From Phocaeicola massiliensis B84634 = Timone 84634 = DSM 17679 = JCM 13223 (GTDB taxonomy: Bacteria > Bacteroidota > Bacteroidia > Bacteroidales > Bacteroidaceae): a stretch of 64,000 nucleotides of DNA. The position numbers and the translations under genes are program-made. Every line of letters starts with the position of its first letter. The stretch's first letter is position 1. This document shows positions 45,596 through 54,629 of this stretch, piece after piece. The notes below the pieces were generated by a model. The model worked only from the letters and a program-made list of their open reading frames with translations, ran no database searches and had not been told where the DNA came from. The stretch is taken from positions 1,762,899 through 1,826,898 of the forward strand of contig NZ_KB905472.1 in assembly GCF_000382445.1 (NCBI RefSeq). Direction: 5' to 3'.

Positions 45596-45958
45596 TTACT
45601 TTCTGCCTTTTTCTATTCGGGCTATCAAGTCCTTTAATTCATCCAGTGGCATCCGTTCTTCTTCTATTAATTGAGATACCACATTTATATAAGAATTATC
45701 ATAAAATTGGGAGACAACTTCGTTTAATGCAGAACCTTTGTATTCAGACTCGCTTATAACAGGATGGTACTGATATGTATTCCCATAAACTTTGTATCCC
45801 ACAAAACCTTTTTCTTCCAGCCCGCGCACCAATGTGGACACAGTATTATAATGCGGCTTCGGTTCATTATACAATTCGAGCAAATCACGGACAAACATAG
45901 GACCTTTACTCCAGAACATCCGCATAATCTCTTCTTCTTTAGGGGATAAACGTTTCAT
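45596..45958 (-). CDS. BlaI/MecI/CopY-family transcriptional repressor
   Basis: From the ATG at 45958 the protein has 120 residues: an N-terminal winged helix (LSPKEEEIMRMFWSKGPMFVRDLL and YNTVSTLVRGLEEKGFV) and a C-terminal dimerisation region (about 80-120) as in BlaI and MecI. The frame can be opened ten codons upstream, but that start would fall close to the predicted transcription start, so the shorter form is preferred. It probably represses itself and the M56 gene via palindromes at about 46014-46030. Confidence 0.9.
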   Translation of the reverse strand: MKRLSPKEEEIMRMFWSKGPMFVRDLLELYNEPKPHYNTVSTLVRGLEEKGFVGYKVYGNTYQYHPVISESEYKGSALNEVVSQFYDNSYINVVSQLIEEERMPLDELKDLIARIEKGRK

Positions 45959-45985
45959 AAATACTAGTGGTTTAAAGTTCTGAAG

Positions 45986-45993
45986 CAAATATA
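45986..45993 (-). promoter_or_regulatory. -7 box for the BlaI/M56 operon
   Basis: TATATTTG on the minus strand fits TAnnTTTG and puts transcription start near 45979, about 21 nt before the repressor ATG. The -33 position falls on the palindrome at 46014-46030. Confidence 0.5.
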
Positions 45994-46013
45994 ACTAATT
46001 AAAATCAATAAGC

Positions 46014-46030
46014 AACTAATAATATTAGTT
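46014..46030. promoter_or_regulatory. Palindromic operator candidate for the BlaI-like repressor
   Basis: AACTAAT-aat-ATTAGTT is a perfect 7-bp dyad placed over the expected -33 element of the repressor operon. Related ACTAAT/ATTAGT half-sites recur at 45993-45999, 46043-46051 and 46066-46072, suggesting more than one binding site. BlaI-family repressors bind such short dyads; the identity of this one is inference. Confidence 0.5.
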
Positions 46031-46134
46031 TTAATACTACCATTATTAGTTATTAACTATAATATTTTAGTTTAATAGCGTTATTAACAATAAGAAAGAC
46101 TTTATGTATCTTGTCTATGCACCTATCAGAATAT

Positions 46135-46168
46135 AAAAAAGGAACATCCACCCGATGATGAATGTTCC
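46135..46168 (-). terminator. Terminator of the proline catabolic gene
   Basis: On the minus strand GGAACAT pairs with ATGTTCC around a CATC/GATG inner stem and is followed by TTTTTT. It lies about 65 nt after the stop codon at 46233. Confidence 0.75.
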
Positions 46169-46232
46169 AAACTCTATACTATATCTAACTAAGGCAAACC
46201 TCTATGGAAACAAGGTAAAACCATTATAACAA

Positions 46233-49200
46233 TTATTCCACCGGCGGAATCTCTAAAATACTACCATAACGGTGATACTCAAATGAAATACTCTGCTCCT
46301 TAATATAATGAATAAGTTCCACACGACCATTCTTCACAGGTTTGGCTGTTGCAATATATTTATCAGTACGAGCTGCCTCCTCATACATCTCCATCGGAAT
46401 ATCCACCCCACAAGTACGAATACGTTCATACTCTAGCATACTCTTCAAGAACTCTTGCAAAGATTCTTTCTTCAAAGAACAACCAAGAGAAGCCAATGCT
46501 GTCATACGGTCATCGCCAGGCTCAAAACTAATAGTCAGAGGGGTATGACAAATCTTAGCTGCAAATGCAATCATCTGCGCATCTTCATTAGTATCACCCG
46601 GGAAAAGACGGAGTACCATATTACGCAATGGCAAGTAACGAAAAACGTTTTGCTCACCATACAGATTATTAATATCACGTGCATGAGCAAATTCCTGTTC
46701 GTATGCCTTCGGATAACTCTGTTTATAATCTGTGGTACTTCCGGGCTTATCGGAAATCTTCACAAAGCAAGCACAATAATTGGGACCTCCGGCTTTCACA
46801 CCACCACCAAATGCGGAAAGTTTCATACCGCCAAAAGGCTGACGATTTACTATAGCTCCTGTTATACCACGATTGATATATAAATTACCCGCCATAATAG
46901 AGTTCTTCCATAACCGTTGTTCTTCTTCATCCAAACTCTGCAAACCGGAAGTCAGTCCATAGTCCAAGCTATTAACCAGTTCAATACCTTGCTGTAAGTT
47001 CTCTATGCAAACCACACTAAGCATGGGACCGAACAACTCCGTTCGGAAAGAATAACTTCCCGGTCTCACTCCCCACTTCACTGTTGGGGCCAAGACATAC
47101 TTATTCTTATCAAGGAACTGAGGCGGAACAAGCCAAGATTCTCCTTGTTCCAACTCCAATGCTTTCAGCAATTTGTCATTTCCATTAGTAATCATCGGAC
47201 CAACAACATTACCGGGATTCCATACACTTCCCACCTTCATGCTGGTTGCGGCATCCTTCAGCTTTTCCCTAAAATTCTTATCCTCATATACCGAACGCTC
47301 CACCAGTAATAACGAGCAAGCGGAACACTTTTGTCCGGCATTGCCGAAAGCAGAAGCTACGACATTCATAATGGCATGGTCACGATCTCCGGAAGCTGTC
47401 AGAATTATAGCGTTCTTGCCCCCTGTCTCTGCAGACAACGGAGTAGAAGGATTACTGCGAGCGATGTTTTGTGCTGTGTCTGTACCGCCTGTCAAAATGA
47501 TATGTTTGATAGCAGGAGCAGAAGTGAGTACCTTCAATGCATCACGATCAGTAATAATCACTTGCAAAGCCTCTTTAGGAACTCCTGCATCCCAAAAAGC
47601 TTGGGCAAACAACCACGCCACAGGAGCAGCAACAGTTGCCGGCTTCAGAATAACAGTATTCCCTCCGGCAAGAGCCGCTACAATTCCGCCAATAGGAATG
47701 GCACAAGGAAAATTCCACGGAGAGATAACCAATACAGTACCTTCCGGTGTAATATCCACATCAGGCAAATCAGCGAACAGCTTCATACTAGTGGTATAGA
47801 AACGGGCATAATCAATTCCTTCCGAAACTTCCACATCCCCCTCCACTACCGTCTTCCCGGTAATAGCACACATACAACCTATCAAGTCACCTCGCATTTC
47901 ACCCAACCGATTAGCCGCTTCATACATTATCTTATGACGCTCCTCAAGCGTAGTCTTTCTCCATCCTGCAGGGTCACTCCCGGCTATCTCAATGATTCGA
48001 CTTATCTGTTCCACATTTGCCTGAGACATTTCACAAACGCATACCTCATCATCTTGACAACGATCCATATAGCGATGACGTTTATCACAAATCACCATCT
48101 CTTTGCCTACCTGCAAAGGAATAATCCGAGGAGAATCCAATATGGATTTTTTCCATCCGGCAAAGATACCGCGCACCCATTCCTGATTTTTGACGAGATC
48201 AAAGTCGGTATCCGGCTCGTTTCTCATCTCATCAGTGGGTGGAACAGGAGTATAACGGTGCATACGATTCTGTGTCCGTGTCGGAATATGGGTAATACTA
48301 TCCTTCATCCGATAGGCTTCTTCAAACTGGTTCTGCAAGAAACGCCAAGTATCGGTACCGGGCTTCAAGTTAAACGAGTGAGTAAGGAAATTGTCGGGAG
48401 CCGTATTTTCGTCCATACGCCGCACCAAATAGGAAACAGCATTGAGAAAATGCTCGTCTTTTACCACCGGAGCATAAAGAATCACATGATTGCCAAGCTG
48501 AGACTGTGCACGCCACACATGGTCTGCCATACCCTCCAGCATCTCAAAAGTCATATATTCGGCACTACCCAATTTCTGACTCAGTAAATAAGCATAAGCT
48601 ATTGTAAACAGATTGTGAGAAGCCACCCCTACATGCAATACTTTAGCATTCCCGGGCTGTAAAGCACGTTCCAAAATATGAAGATAATTGGCATCAACTT
48701 CAGTTTTAGAAGTTCGCACCGGATTAGGCCATCCACGCAAAGAGGAAATCACAGTTTCCATCTCCAAATTGCAACCTTTCACCAAACGCATTTTTACCGG
48801 AGCTCCACCTCTTGCCACGCGTTCTCTGGCAAAATCCAACAATTCTGTTTGAAACTCATAGGCATCAGGCAGATAGGCTTGAACTACAATACCTGCCGAA
48901 TAATTTTTAAATTCCGGCTTATTCAGTACCTCCTTAAATAAGCGCAAAGTGAAATGGGCATCTTTATATTCCTCCATGTCCAGATTGACAAACTTGGCAC
49001 GTTTCACTCCGTTTTCATCCACATAAGGATAATCCATCGCCTTTTGGTAAAGAGCAGACATACGTTTCACCAGCTCCGGAAAACTTTCAGCATAGTTCAG
49101 TGCATGCGTTTGGGCATAGATACCCGAAATTTTAACGGAAATATAATTGATGTCAGGAGCTTCCAATGCTTCCAGATAATGATGATAACGATGGTCAGCT

Positions 49201-49667
49201 TCTCCGTTACCCAATACGACCTCCCCCAGCAAGTTTACGTTCTGCCCGATTTTCTGTCTGAAACGAGTGGCAAGATGTTCCGTCAATTGAGGACGGGCCT
49301 CATCAAGAATCACCTTAGAGGTATCGGAACGGAGACGTTTCTTTATAATGGGAATAGCTATAAAATCAAAATGATATCCAAATGCCTGATACATTTTAAA
49401 AAGGAAGGCATCACGCTTATTAAGAAACTCAGGTACACCGTAACGGTCTATCAACTTCTTAATGCGCTCAGCCAATTTCTTACGGTCACGAATTTGGGAA
49501 GACTCATCCAACATCTTCACCAAAAACTTCTTGTCTTGCGGACGTTGCACCATAATAGCATATTTATGCTGCTCTTTACGTTCTTCATCTGTGATGGTTT
49601 GTTCACATGTGTTATACAACCTCAGTACCCATTCCTGTACTTCAGCGATAGTCGGTCTGTTGTCCAT
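46233..49667 (-). CDS. putA: Bifunctional proline dehydrogenase / L-glutamate-gamma-semialdehyde dehydrogenase
   Basis: The 1144-residue protein oxidises proline to glutamate in two steps. The N-terminal part (about 90-480) is a proline dehydrogenase barrel with FAD (segments RLVKGCNLEMET and LGNHVILYAP). The C-terminal part (about 560-1040) is an aldehyde dehydrogenase with SPWNFPCAIP, catalytic Glu in AETGGKNA and catalytic Cys in GNAGQKCSACSLL. There is no ribbon-helix-helix DNA-binding domain as in E. coli PutA, so it should not act as its own repressor. It is monocistronic, with a long leader. Confidence 0.94.
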   Translation of the reverse strand: MDNRPTIAEVQEWVLRLYNTCEQTITDEERKEQHKYAIMVQRPQDKKFLVKMLDESSQIRDRKKLAERIKKLIDRYGVPEFLNKRDAFLFKMYQAFGYHFDFIAIPIIKKRLRSDTSKVILDEARPQLTEHLATRFRQKIGQNVNLLGEVVLGNGEADHRYHHYLEALEAPDINYISVKISGIYAQTHALNYAESFPELVKRMSALYQKAMDYPYVDENGVKRAKFVNLDMEEYKDAHFTLRLFKEVLNKPEFKNYSAGIVVQAYLPDAYEFQTELLDFARERVARGGAPVKMRLVKGCNLEMETVISSLRGWPNPVRTSKTEVDANYLHILERALQPGNAKVLHVGVASHNLFTIAYAYLLSQKLGSAEYMTFEMLEGMADHVWRAQSQLGNHVILYAPVVKDEHFLNAVSYLVRRMDENTAPDNFLTHSFNLKPGTDTWRFLQNQFEEAYRMKDSITHIPTRTQNRMHRYTPVPPTDEMRNEPDTDFDLVKNQEWVRGIFAGWKKSILDSPRIIPLQVGKEMVICDKRHRYMDRCQDDEVCVCEMSQANVEQISRIIEIAGSDPAGWRKTTLEERHKIMYEAANRLGEMRGDLIGCMCAITGKTVVEGDVEVSEGIDYARFYTTSMKLFADLPDVDITPEGTVLVISPWNFPCAIPIGGIVAALAGGNTVILKPATVAAPVAWLFAQAFWDAGVPKEALQVIITDRDALKVLTSAPAIKHIILTGGTDTAQNIARSNPSTPLSAETGGKNAIILTASGDRDHAIMNVVASAFGNAGQKCSACSLLLVERSVYEDKNFREKLKDAATSMKVGSVWNPGNVVGPMITNGNDKLLKALELEQGESWLVPPQFLDKNKYVLAPTVKWGVRPGSYSFRTELFGPMLSVVCIENLQQGIELVNSLDYGLTSGLQSLDEEEQRLWKNSIMAGNLYINRGITGAIVNRQPFGGMKLSAFGGGVKAGGPNYCACFVKISDKPGSTTDYKQSYPKAYEQEFAHARDINNLYGEQNVFRYLPLRNMVLRLFPGDTNEDAQMIAFAAKICHTPLTISFEPGDDRMTALASLGCSLKKESLQEFLKSMLEYERIRTCGVDIPMEMYEEAARTDKYIATAKPVKNGRVELIHYIKEQSISFEYHRYGSILEIPPVE

Positions 49668-49712
49668 AATATACTCATGTTATAATGTGTGTAAGAAATA
49701 AGGATTAAAAAA

Positions 49713-49826
49713 TCACCGAAATAGCTGAAACACCAAAATGGTTGGACTAAACATAACAGCACGATACCGGTGCAAGGTATGAAGTGCTTGCTGAGAAAAC
49801 CGGTCAAAAAGAAGTTCTCTGTCCAT
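49713..49826 (-). CDS. Possible 37-residue upstream ORF in the putA leader
   Basis: A frame of 37 codons (starting MDRELLFDRFSQQA, ending LVFQLFR) with ATG start lies wholly within the predicted putA leader and ends 46 nt before the putA ATG. It has a charged N-terminal half and a hydrophobic C-terminal half. It may be a regulatory leader peptide or chance; it holds only one proline codon, so a proline-stalling attenuator is not suggested. Confidence 0.25.
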   Translation of the reverse strand: MDRELLFDRFSQQALHTLHRYRAVMFSPTILVFQLFR

Positions 49827-49861
49827 AATTAACTTGCTTAGAATGTGTAACTGCTCAAATG

Positions 49862-49891
49862 CAAATATACACTAATTCTTTTATTATCAAA
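49862..49891 (-). promoter_or_regulatory. putA promoter (TTTG-N18-TATATTTG)
   Basis: TATATTTG (49862-49869) and TTTG (49888-49891) on the minus strand are 18 nt apart, slightly short of consensus spacing. Transcription would begin near 49855, about 188 nt before the putA ATG. Confidence 0.5.
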
Positions 49892-49894
49892 GAG

Positions 49895-49922
49895 AAAAGG
49901 GAGAAATTATCTTCTCCCTTTC
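49895..49922 (-). terminator. Terminator of the ABC/FtsX permease run
   Basis: On the minus strand GAAAGGGAGAA-gataat-TTCTCCCTTTTC forms a 10-bp hairpin followed by a T-rich tract, 4 nt after the permease stop codon... on the same strand. It partly overlaps the putA -33 element from the other side of the gap. Confidence 0.75.
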
Positions 49923-49925
49923 TTC

Positions 49926-51128
49926 TTAACTTTTATGCATCCAAATAGAAGCGACCTTTTTTCGCACTGCAATCACATTGAACACCGACACACCGGCAAA
50001 CAGCAAAACTCCCACCAGCATTGCCTGCCACACACTTCCTTCGTCCAACTGTGGAAACAGTTTTCCAATCCATTCCATGTAGCTTCCACGCACATACAAT
50101 ACGATACTTATAGAAAGCACCAGCACAATGGCATTCAAGCCTAAAGTAAGGAGTTGATAAAACAATGCTACCTTAGCCGGGCTGTATCCTATCAGCAATA
50201 AATTCTCCAGCTTAGTCGTATTCTTCTGCAACAACAGATAGATACTCAACATTAGAATATAAAATGACAATACACTGATAAGCAATCCGACAGAAAGTAC
50301 AATCCCTACAATAACTTTTAGAAACCAAGTAGTCTTTCCGGCATCCAATTTATCACCTTCCGTATCATAGCCTTTATCCTTAAAATATTTAGCAATACGG
50401 TCGTCAGTCGGATTATTAACTTCTACAATAAGACGTGAAGGTTCGCTCTTGGTTCCGGGTGCAAAGCTCTCATTCGCCCATCTCATAAAAGTTTCAGGAA
50501 CAAGAATCGTATTCAGACGATTGGAGAAACCGACAATATTTCCTTTAAAGACTTCTCTGCGCCCGTCACCGCTAATACGGATATCAAGATTTACCATTCC
50601 CATCACCCCTTCCGAAAGTTGTGGCAAGCTACGGCTTTGAGCAAATCCGAAATTATATAAATTCAAATAATTACGTGGAATGATAATGGGAATCACTGGC
50701 TCGTTCTCATTAAACACCCACTTATCAAGATTCACATCTACAAACCCATCAGGAACAGATTCGAAAAACATATCCGTAGACATCTGCAAACCGACTTTTT
50801 CCATACCCATTCCCGCCGATACTTTGAACTGTGAAGGAGTAAAGGCTCCTACCTCTTTGGTAAACGACTGTGCCTTAATATCAGCTATATCCTTATCCGA
50901 AAAAGTATTGCTTTTTCCTACAAATGCCCCTAGCGTACTTACCTTTTTACTGACAATGATATAATCCTTTTTGATAAAACTATCTCCTTCCGTAAATACC
51001 GGCAAAATATCTTTATAAAACTGAACACTCAACAACACAATCACCATACCACACAAATTGGCAAAGAAGAAACCTGCCAATTGAGGTAAACTGATATGCT
51101 GACGCAGTAATTTCCAAACCAAGCTCAT
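49926..51128 (-). CDS. ABC transporter permease, FtsX-like
   Basis: The 400-residue protein has one N-terminal helix (about 18-38), a large extracytoplasmic domain (about 40-270) and three C-terminal helices (about 270-300, 325-350, 370-390), the FtsX/MacB/LolC arrangement. It works with the ATPase encoded just upstream, with which it shares an ATGA junction. This family typically acts as a mechanotransducer on envelope lipids, lipoproteins or hydrolases rather than as a channel. It is the last gene of a leftward run. Confidence 0.82.
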   Translation of the reverse strand: MSLVWKLLRQHISLPQLAGFFFANLCGMVIVLLSVQFYKDILPVFTEGDSFIKKDYIIVSKKVSTLGAFVGKSNTFSDKDIADIKAQSFTKEVGAFTPSQFKVSAGMGMEKVGLQMSTDMFFESVPDGFVDVNLDKWVFNENEPVIPIIIPRNYLNLYNFGFAQSRSLPQLSEGVMGMVNLDIRISGDGRREVFKGNIVGFSNRLNTILVPETFMRWANESFAPGTKSEPSRLIVEVNNPTDDRIAKYFKDKGYDTEGDKLDAGKTTWFLKVIVGIVLSVGLLISVLSFYILMLSIYLLLQKNTTKLENLLLIGYSPAKVALFYQLLTLGLNAIVLVLSISIVLYVRGSYMEWIGKLFPQLDEGSVWQAMLVGVLLFAGVSVFNVIAVRKKVASIWMHKS

Positions 51129-51769
51129 AGTCTCAATATTTTTGTGTAGTTCAACTCCAAATGTTTTCCAATAGAAGTTACAATGATTCCGGCACCTTGT
51201 TTATCTGTCTCTTCCACTAATATCTTCGACATAAGACGTCCGTTTTCTTCATCCAAGTGACTGATAGGCTCATCAAGAAAAATAAAGTCGAATGGTTGGC
51301 AAAGAGCACGGACAAGCGCGACACGCTGTTGTTGCCCAAAAGACATTTTACCCACCGGAGTATCCCATTTATCAGCTATGCCAAACATCTCAAGCCAAGC
51401 CTTAATTTCTTGCTTTGATTTATATCCTGTGAGAGAATTCTTGAGTTGAATATTCTCCCAAGCTGTGAGTTCAGTGAAAAGACGTAATTCCTGAAACAAC
51501 ATGCTAATCGAATGCTTGCGAATCTCCACCCAGTCAGTTACAGAGAAATTACGAATATTCTTACCGTCAAAACTGACAATCCCCTGATAGTCGTTTCGAT
51601 ATCCATATATGTAGCTGCAAAGTGATGACTTGCCCGTGCCCGATGCCGCTTCTATCAGATACGCTTCACCACGTTTCAGTTGCAATGACTGATGCCACAC
51701 ATCGGAAACAATAAAATCCCTTCCTGCAAAAACAGCAGGAAGGGTTTGTTGTAATTCTATGCTATTCAT
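51125..51769 (-). CDS. ABC transporter ATP-binding protein (LolD/FtsE-like)
   Basis: The 214-residue ATPase has Walker A ASGTGKSS (Lys47), Q-loop Gln93, signature SFGQQQR (143-149), Walker B FIFLDE (Asp166, Glu167) and the D-loop SHLDEE. The signature SFGQQ in place of LSGGQ is unusual but occurs in this group. The usual switch-histidine region reads VTSIGKHLE, with His shifted from its normal place. It overlaps the DUF4836 gene before it and the FtsX-like permease gene after it by 4 nt each. Confidence 0.88.
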   Translation of the reverse strand: MNSIELQQTLPAVFAGRDFIVSDVWHQSLQLKRGEAYLIEAASGTGKSSLCSYIYGYRNDYQGIVSFDGKNIRNFSVTDWVEIRKHSISMLFQELRLFTELTAWENIQLKNSLTGYKSKQEIKAWLEMFGIADKWDTPVGKMSFGQQQRVALVRALCQPFDFIFLDEPISHLDEENGRLMSKILVEETDKQGAGIIVTSIGKHLELNYTKILRL

Positions 51770-53301
51770 AAATTATCCAATGCATGTACTATAAGTTGCA
51801 GTACGTTTGTACTCTTATCTTTCATTACAATATTCATTTGTCCGTTCTTCCAATCGGGCGCCATCACATCAACGTATTCACACGGTCCGAAGAGATTATT
51901 CATAATCATGACAGTCTCTCCTCCCAATATCCGCGAAATACGAGGAGCAGCACCAAGCTCCTTCACCAATTCCACTGTATTGAAAACCATGAAACTACGG
52001 TTCTTGGTCACTTCAGCCGCCCAAGGAGTGTTCTGCAAAGAAACACCATAACGTCGGCCCGCTTCATCAGCCATTTGCTCATTGTTGGATAAATAAAACA
52101 AATTATCTTTTACTCCGAACCAAATGCTTTGGTCATACATACGGAATTCATATTGGTCTGTACCGGTAGAATTCAACTTCATTTGACCACCCGACAATGC
52201 CAACAAGGGACGAAGCTCTTCAAATGCTTTCAAGAACTCCTTATTCGTAACATCTGCATACACCAGTAAATCATTATTTACCAACGAACTAAAACCAATA
52301 GCTATATCACCGTGAATGGCAGAAAATATGGTTTTCAGATCTATTGGTAACATCGGATTATCCAATGATTGTTTGATGGTAGGATTTTCACAAAGTAAGT
52401 TATAAATTGCCTCACCATTAAAATTGGCACTTGCCCATAGTAGTGTATTTGCCGGAAAATATTCCATATATGTTCCTTTCAACAGCGTAGAAGTTTGTGT
52501 CTGCTTCTCATACAACGCAATCAATTCTTTATTCTCAATCAACGATTCAAAATCTACCACAACTTTTCCCTTCTCAAACGTAGTAGAAAGCAAACATTTA
52601 ATATCTTCCAGCCTTAAATCGGCCGGCATCCCCATACGCATTTGCATGGTTGCCTCACGTGGTAACACAGACATATTGGCAACTATATTAATATCACCTT
52701 TGGCGTCTCTTAGTTTTGCAAAATCCGAAGTAGAAGCATAACTGTTTGCTGTATCCTGACGCATCCACGCCAACAATGTATCTTTCATCCCCTCAGGATT
52801 ACCGTAAAGAGTTCCTACCAACAGAAATGTACCATTATTATAGGCACACAAACCATTGCCCAAAATAGTCCAAGTACACCCGCTTTCGCTTTTCAAGTCC
52901 GAACATAATCCCTGCTCCTTTAAAGATTGCATCAGAGATCTCACCTTACTTTCACTCGATACCTTTGCCACAACTGCAAAAGTATTGGAATTAGAAGTAA
53001 CAAACAAATACACTCTATCTGTTAGTGAAAGCCCTGTTTCGGCAGGATTCTTCACTATCTTCTCGGCTGTAGCATAAGCTTCGCCTTCCAGTCCACTTTT
53101 CAAGACATCCGTCAGTTTTGTTACTACCGACTCTCCTTCTTTACCATTGATACCACTTTTTTGTGCCATCGACTTAAAATCCAATGACACCACCATTGCC
53201 GCATCTTTGGGAATAGCATTCGTATATTCACTGCTCTCTGAGCATGAAGCCAGGAATGCCATTATTACCAGCAGGGCAAATCCCCAAATTGTTTTTCTCA
53301 T
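51766..53301 (-). CDS. DUF4836-family lipoprotein
   Basis: The 511-residue protein has a lipoprotein signal with lipobox FLASC (Cys20) followed by Ser-Glu-Ser, and a two-part globular body with the IPKDAAMVVSLDFKSM opening typical of Bacteroidetes DUF4836 proteins. The function of the family is not established. Its ATGA overlap with the ABC ATPase gene suggests that it partners the ABC/FtsX complex, for example as a periplasmic substrate or adaptor. Confidence 0.82.
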   Translation of the reverse strand: MRKTIWGFALLVIMAFLASCSESSEYTNAIPKDAAMVVSLDFKSMAQKSGINGKEGESVVTKLTDVLKSGLEGEAYATAEKIVKNPAETGLSLTDRVYLFVTSNSNTFAVVAKVSSESKVRSLMQSLKEQGLCSDLKSESGCTWTILGNGLCAYNNGTFLLVGTLYGNPEGMKDTLLAWMRQDTANSYASTSDFAKLRDAKGDINIVANMSVLPREATMQMRMGMPADLRLEDIKCLLSTTFEKGKVVVDFESLIENKELIALYEKQTQTSTLLKGTYMEYFPANTLLWASANFNGEAIYNLLCENPTIKQSLDNPMLPIDLKTIFSAIHGDIAIGFSSLVNNDLLVYADVTNKEFLKAFEELRPLLALSGGQMKLNSTGTDQYEFRMYDQSIWFGVKDNLFYLSNNEQMADEAGRRYGVSLQNTPWAAEVTKNRSFMVFNTVELVKELGAAPRISRILGGETVMIMNNLFGPCEYVDVMAPDWKNGQMNIVMKDKSTNVLQLIVHALDNL

Positions 53302-53305
53302 ACGC

Positions 53306-54007
53306 TTATTTTTGGTTTAATAAATTCATGGTATGACAAGCCACCAGTGCTGCGGTCTCAGTACGAAGACGCGATTTTCCCAAACTAATTGACTGAAATC
53401 CATTAGCTATAGCTTTCTTGACTTCTTCCTCGCTGAAATCTCCTTCGGGTCCGATTAAGACAAGAGCATCTTCACCCGGACAAATCACATCTTTCAACAA
53501 AGGTTTATCACCCTCATAACAATGAGCTATAAACTTCTGTCCTTCAAAATCACGAGTAATAAATTTATTGAAATCTGTCATCTCGTTCAAGACAGGTTTG
53601 GTCGCCTTTAGTGATTGTTTGACAGCAGAGACCAATATCTTTTCTATACGTTCTGTTTTAATAACTTTCCGTTCGGAATAACGACAGTTAAGGAAGGTCA
53701 GTTCGTCAAATCCTATTTCGGTTGCTTTTTCCACAAACCATTCGGTGCGATCCATATTTTTAGTTGGTGCCATGGCCACATGCAGATAACCATTCCACCC
53801 TTTTTCCTGTGGTATGGTTTCTGTTACTTTCACTTGACAACGTTTACCACCGGTTGCACTAATTACAGCCTTATAAAAATTTCCTATTCCGTCAGTCAAT
53901 GTCACTTCGTCTCCTATCGATAGACGCAAAACTCGCAAACAATGCCCGGCTTCCTCTTCAGGAAGCTCAGGATTTATGGCTATGTCGGGTGCATAAAATA
54001 CGTGCAT
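53306..54007 (-). CDS. rsmE: 16S rRNA (uracil1498-N3)-methyltransferase
   Basis: RsmE methylates N3 of U1498 in 16S rRNA in the decoding centre. The 233-residue protein has the N-terminal PUA-like domain and the C-terminal SPOUT knot with LIGPEGDFSEEE and LGKSRLRTETAALVA, which form the SAM site. It is placed between the DUF151 gene (4-nt gap) and the DUF4836 gene (4-nt gap), suggesting a shared transcript with functionally unrelated envelope genes. Confidence 0.93.
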   Translation of the reverse strand: MHVFYAPDIAINPELPEEEAGHCLRVLRLSIGDEVTLTDGIGNFYKAVISATGGKRCQVKVTETIPQEKGWNGYLHVAMAPTKNMDRTEWFVEKATEIGFDELTFLNCRYSERKVIKTERIEKILVSAVKQSLKATKPVLNEMTDFNKFITRDFEGQKFIAHCYEGDKPLLKDVICPGEDALVLIGPEGDFSEEEVKKAIANGFQSISLGKSRLRTETAALVACHTMNLLNQK

Positions 54008-54011
54008 AATT

Positions 54012-54578
54012 CTATTCTTTATATTGTTTCTTCAGCTCCTCACGCCGCCTTATTTCATCTCTCAAGCGAGAGGCCTGTTCATAATTTTCTTCTGCGATAG
54101 CTTTTGTCAGCGCTTCTTTCAATACAGAAATGCCAACCATATTGACAGTTACAGAGAATGAACTGTCACTCTCTTCCCGCAAATGCTCTTCATCCATAAT
54201 TTGTGCAGTGGTATATATAGGGCATTTATATCGCAACGCCAATGCCACTGCATCCGAGGTACGCGAATCAATCTTTATCTCCTCTCCTGCATTATCGAAG
54301 AAAAGATAAGAATAGTAAATTCCATCTTCTACCTTATATATTAAAATCTTTTTCAGAGTTACTCCCAACTCCCTCGTCAGTGACAAGAATAAATCATGCG
54401 TCCACGGACGTGGCAATTTATAATTCAACATCTTAATTCTAATAGCCTTCGCCTCTAGAGAACCGATAATGACAGGCAATTTTCTATTGCCATTCACTTC
54501 TTCCAGCACTAATGCATACGCATCTACAGGCTGCAAGGTAGAAGACATGTCATGCAACTTCAACTCTATTTCATCCAT
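54012..54578 (-). CDS. Bifunctional nuclease-family (DUF151) protein with UVR-like tail
   Basis: The 188-residue protein has a DUF151 domain (about 1-135, with the PVIIGSLEAKAIRI, RPWTHDLFLSL and IDSRTSDAVALALRYKCPIY segments) and a C-terminal UVR-type helical motif (AIAEENYEQASRLRDEIRRRE, 162-182) like that of UvrB/UvrC interaction domains. Plant and Thermotoga relatives have been described as nucleases; activity here is unproven. It is the first gene of the leftward run leading to the FtsX permease. Confidence 0.85.
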   Translation of the reverse strand: MDEIELKLHDMSSTLQPVDAYALVLEEVNGNRKLPVIIGSLEAKAIRIKMLNYKLPRPWTHDLFLSLTRELGVTLKKILIYKVEDGIYYSYLFFDNAGEEIKIDSRTSDAVALALRYKCPIYTTAQIMDEEHLREESDSSFSVTVNMVGISVLKEALTKAIAEENYEQASRLRDEIRRREELKKQYKE

Positions 54579-54629
54579 AATCCAATCTCATTATATGCCC
54601 GATACGGACAATACCTACTTATTATTTAA

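Noticed and set aside
47331..48587. 418-codon rightward frame opposite putA
   Set aside because: It is antisense to the aldehyde and proline dehydrogenase domains and has no family-like pattern or start context.
49622..49807. 61-codon leftward frame overlapping the putA start
   Set aside because: It overlaps putA by 46 nt in another frame and its residues (many Cys, Phe, Trp) look like chance translation.
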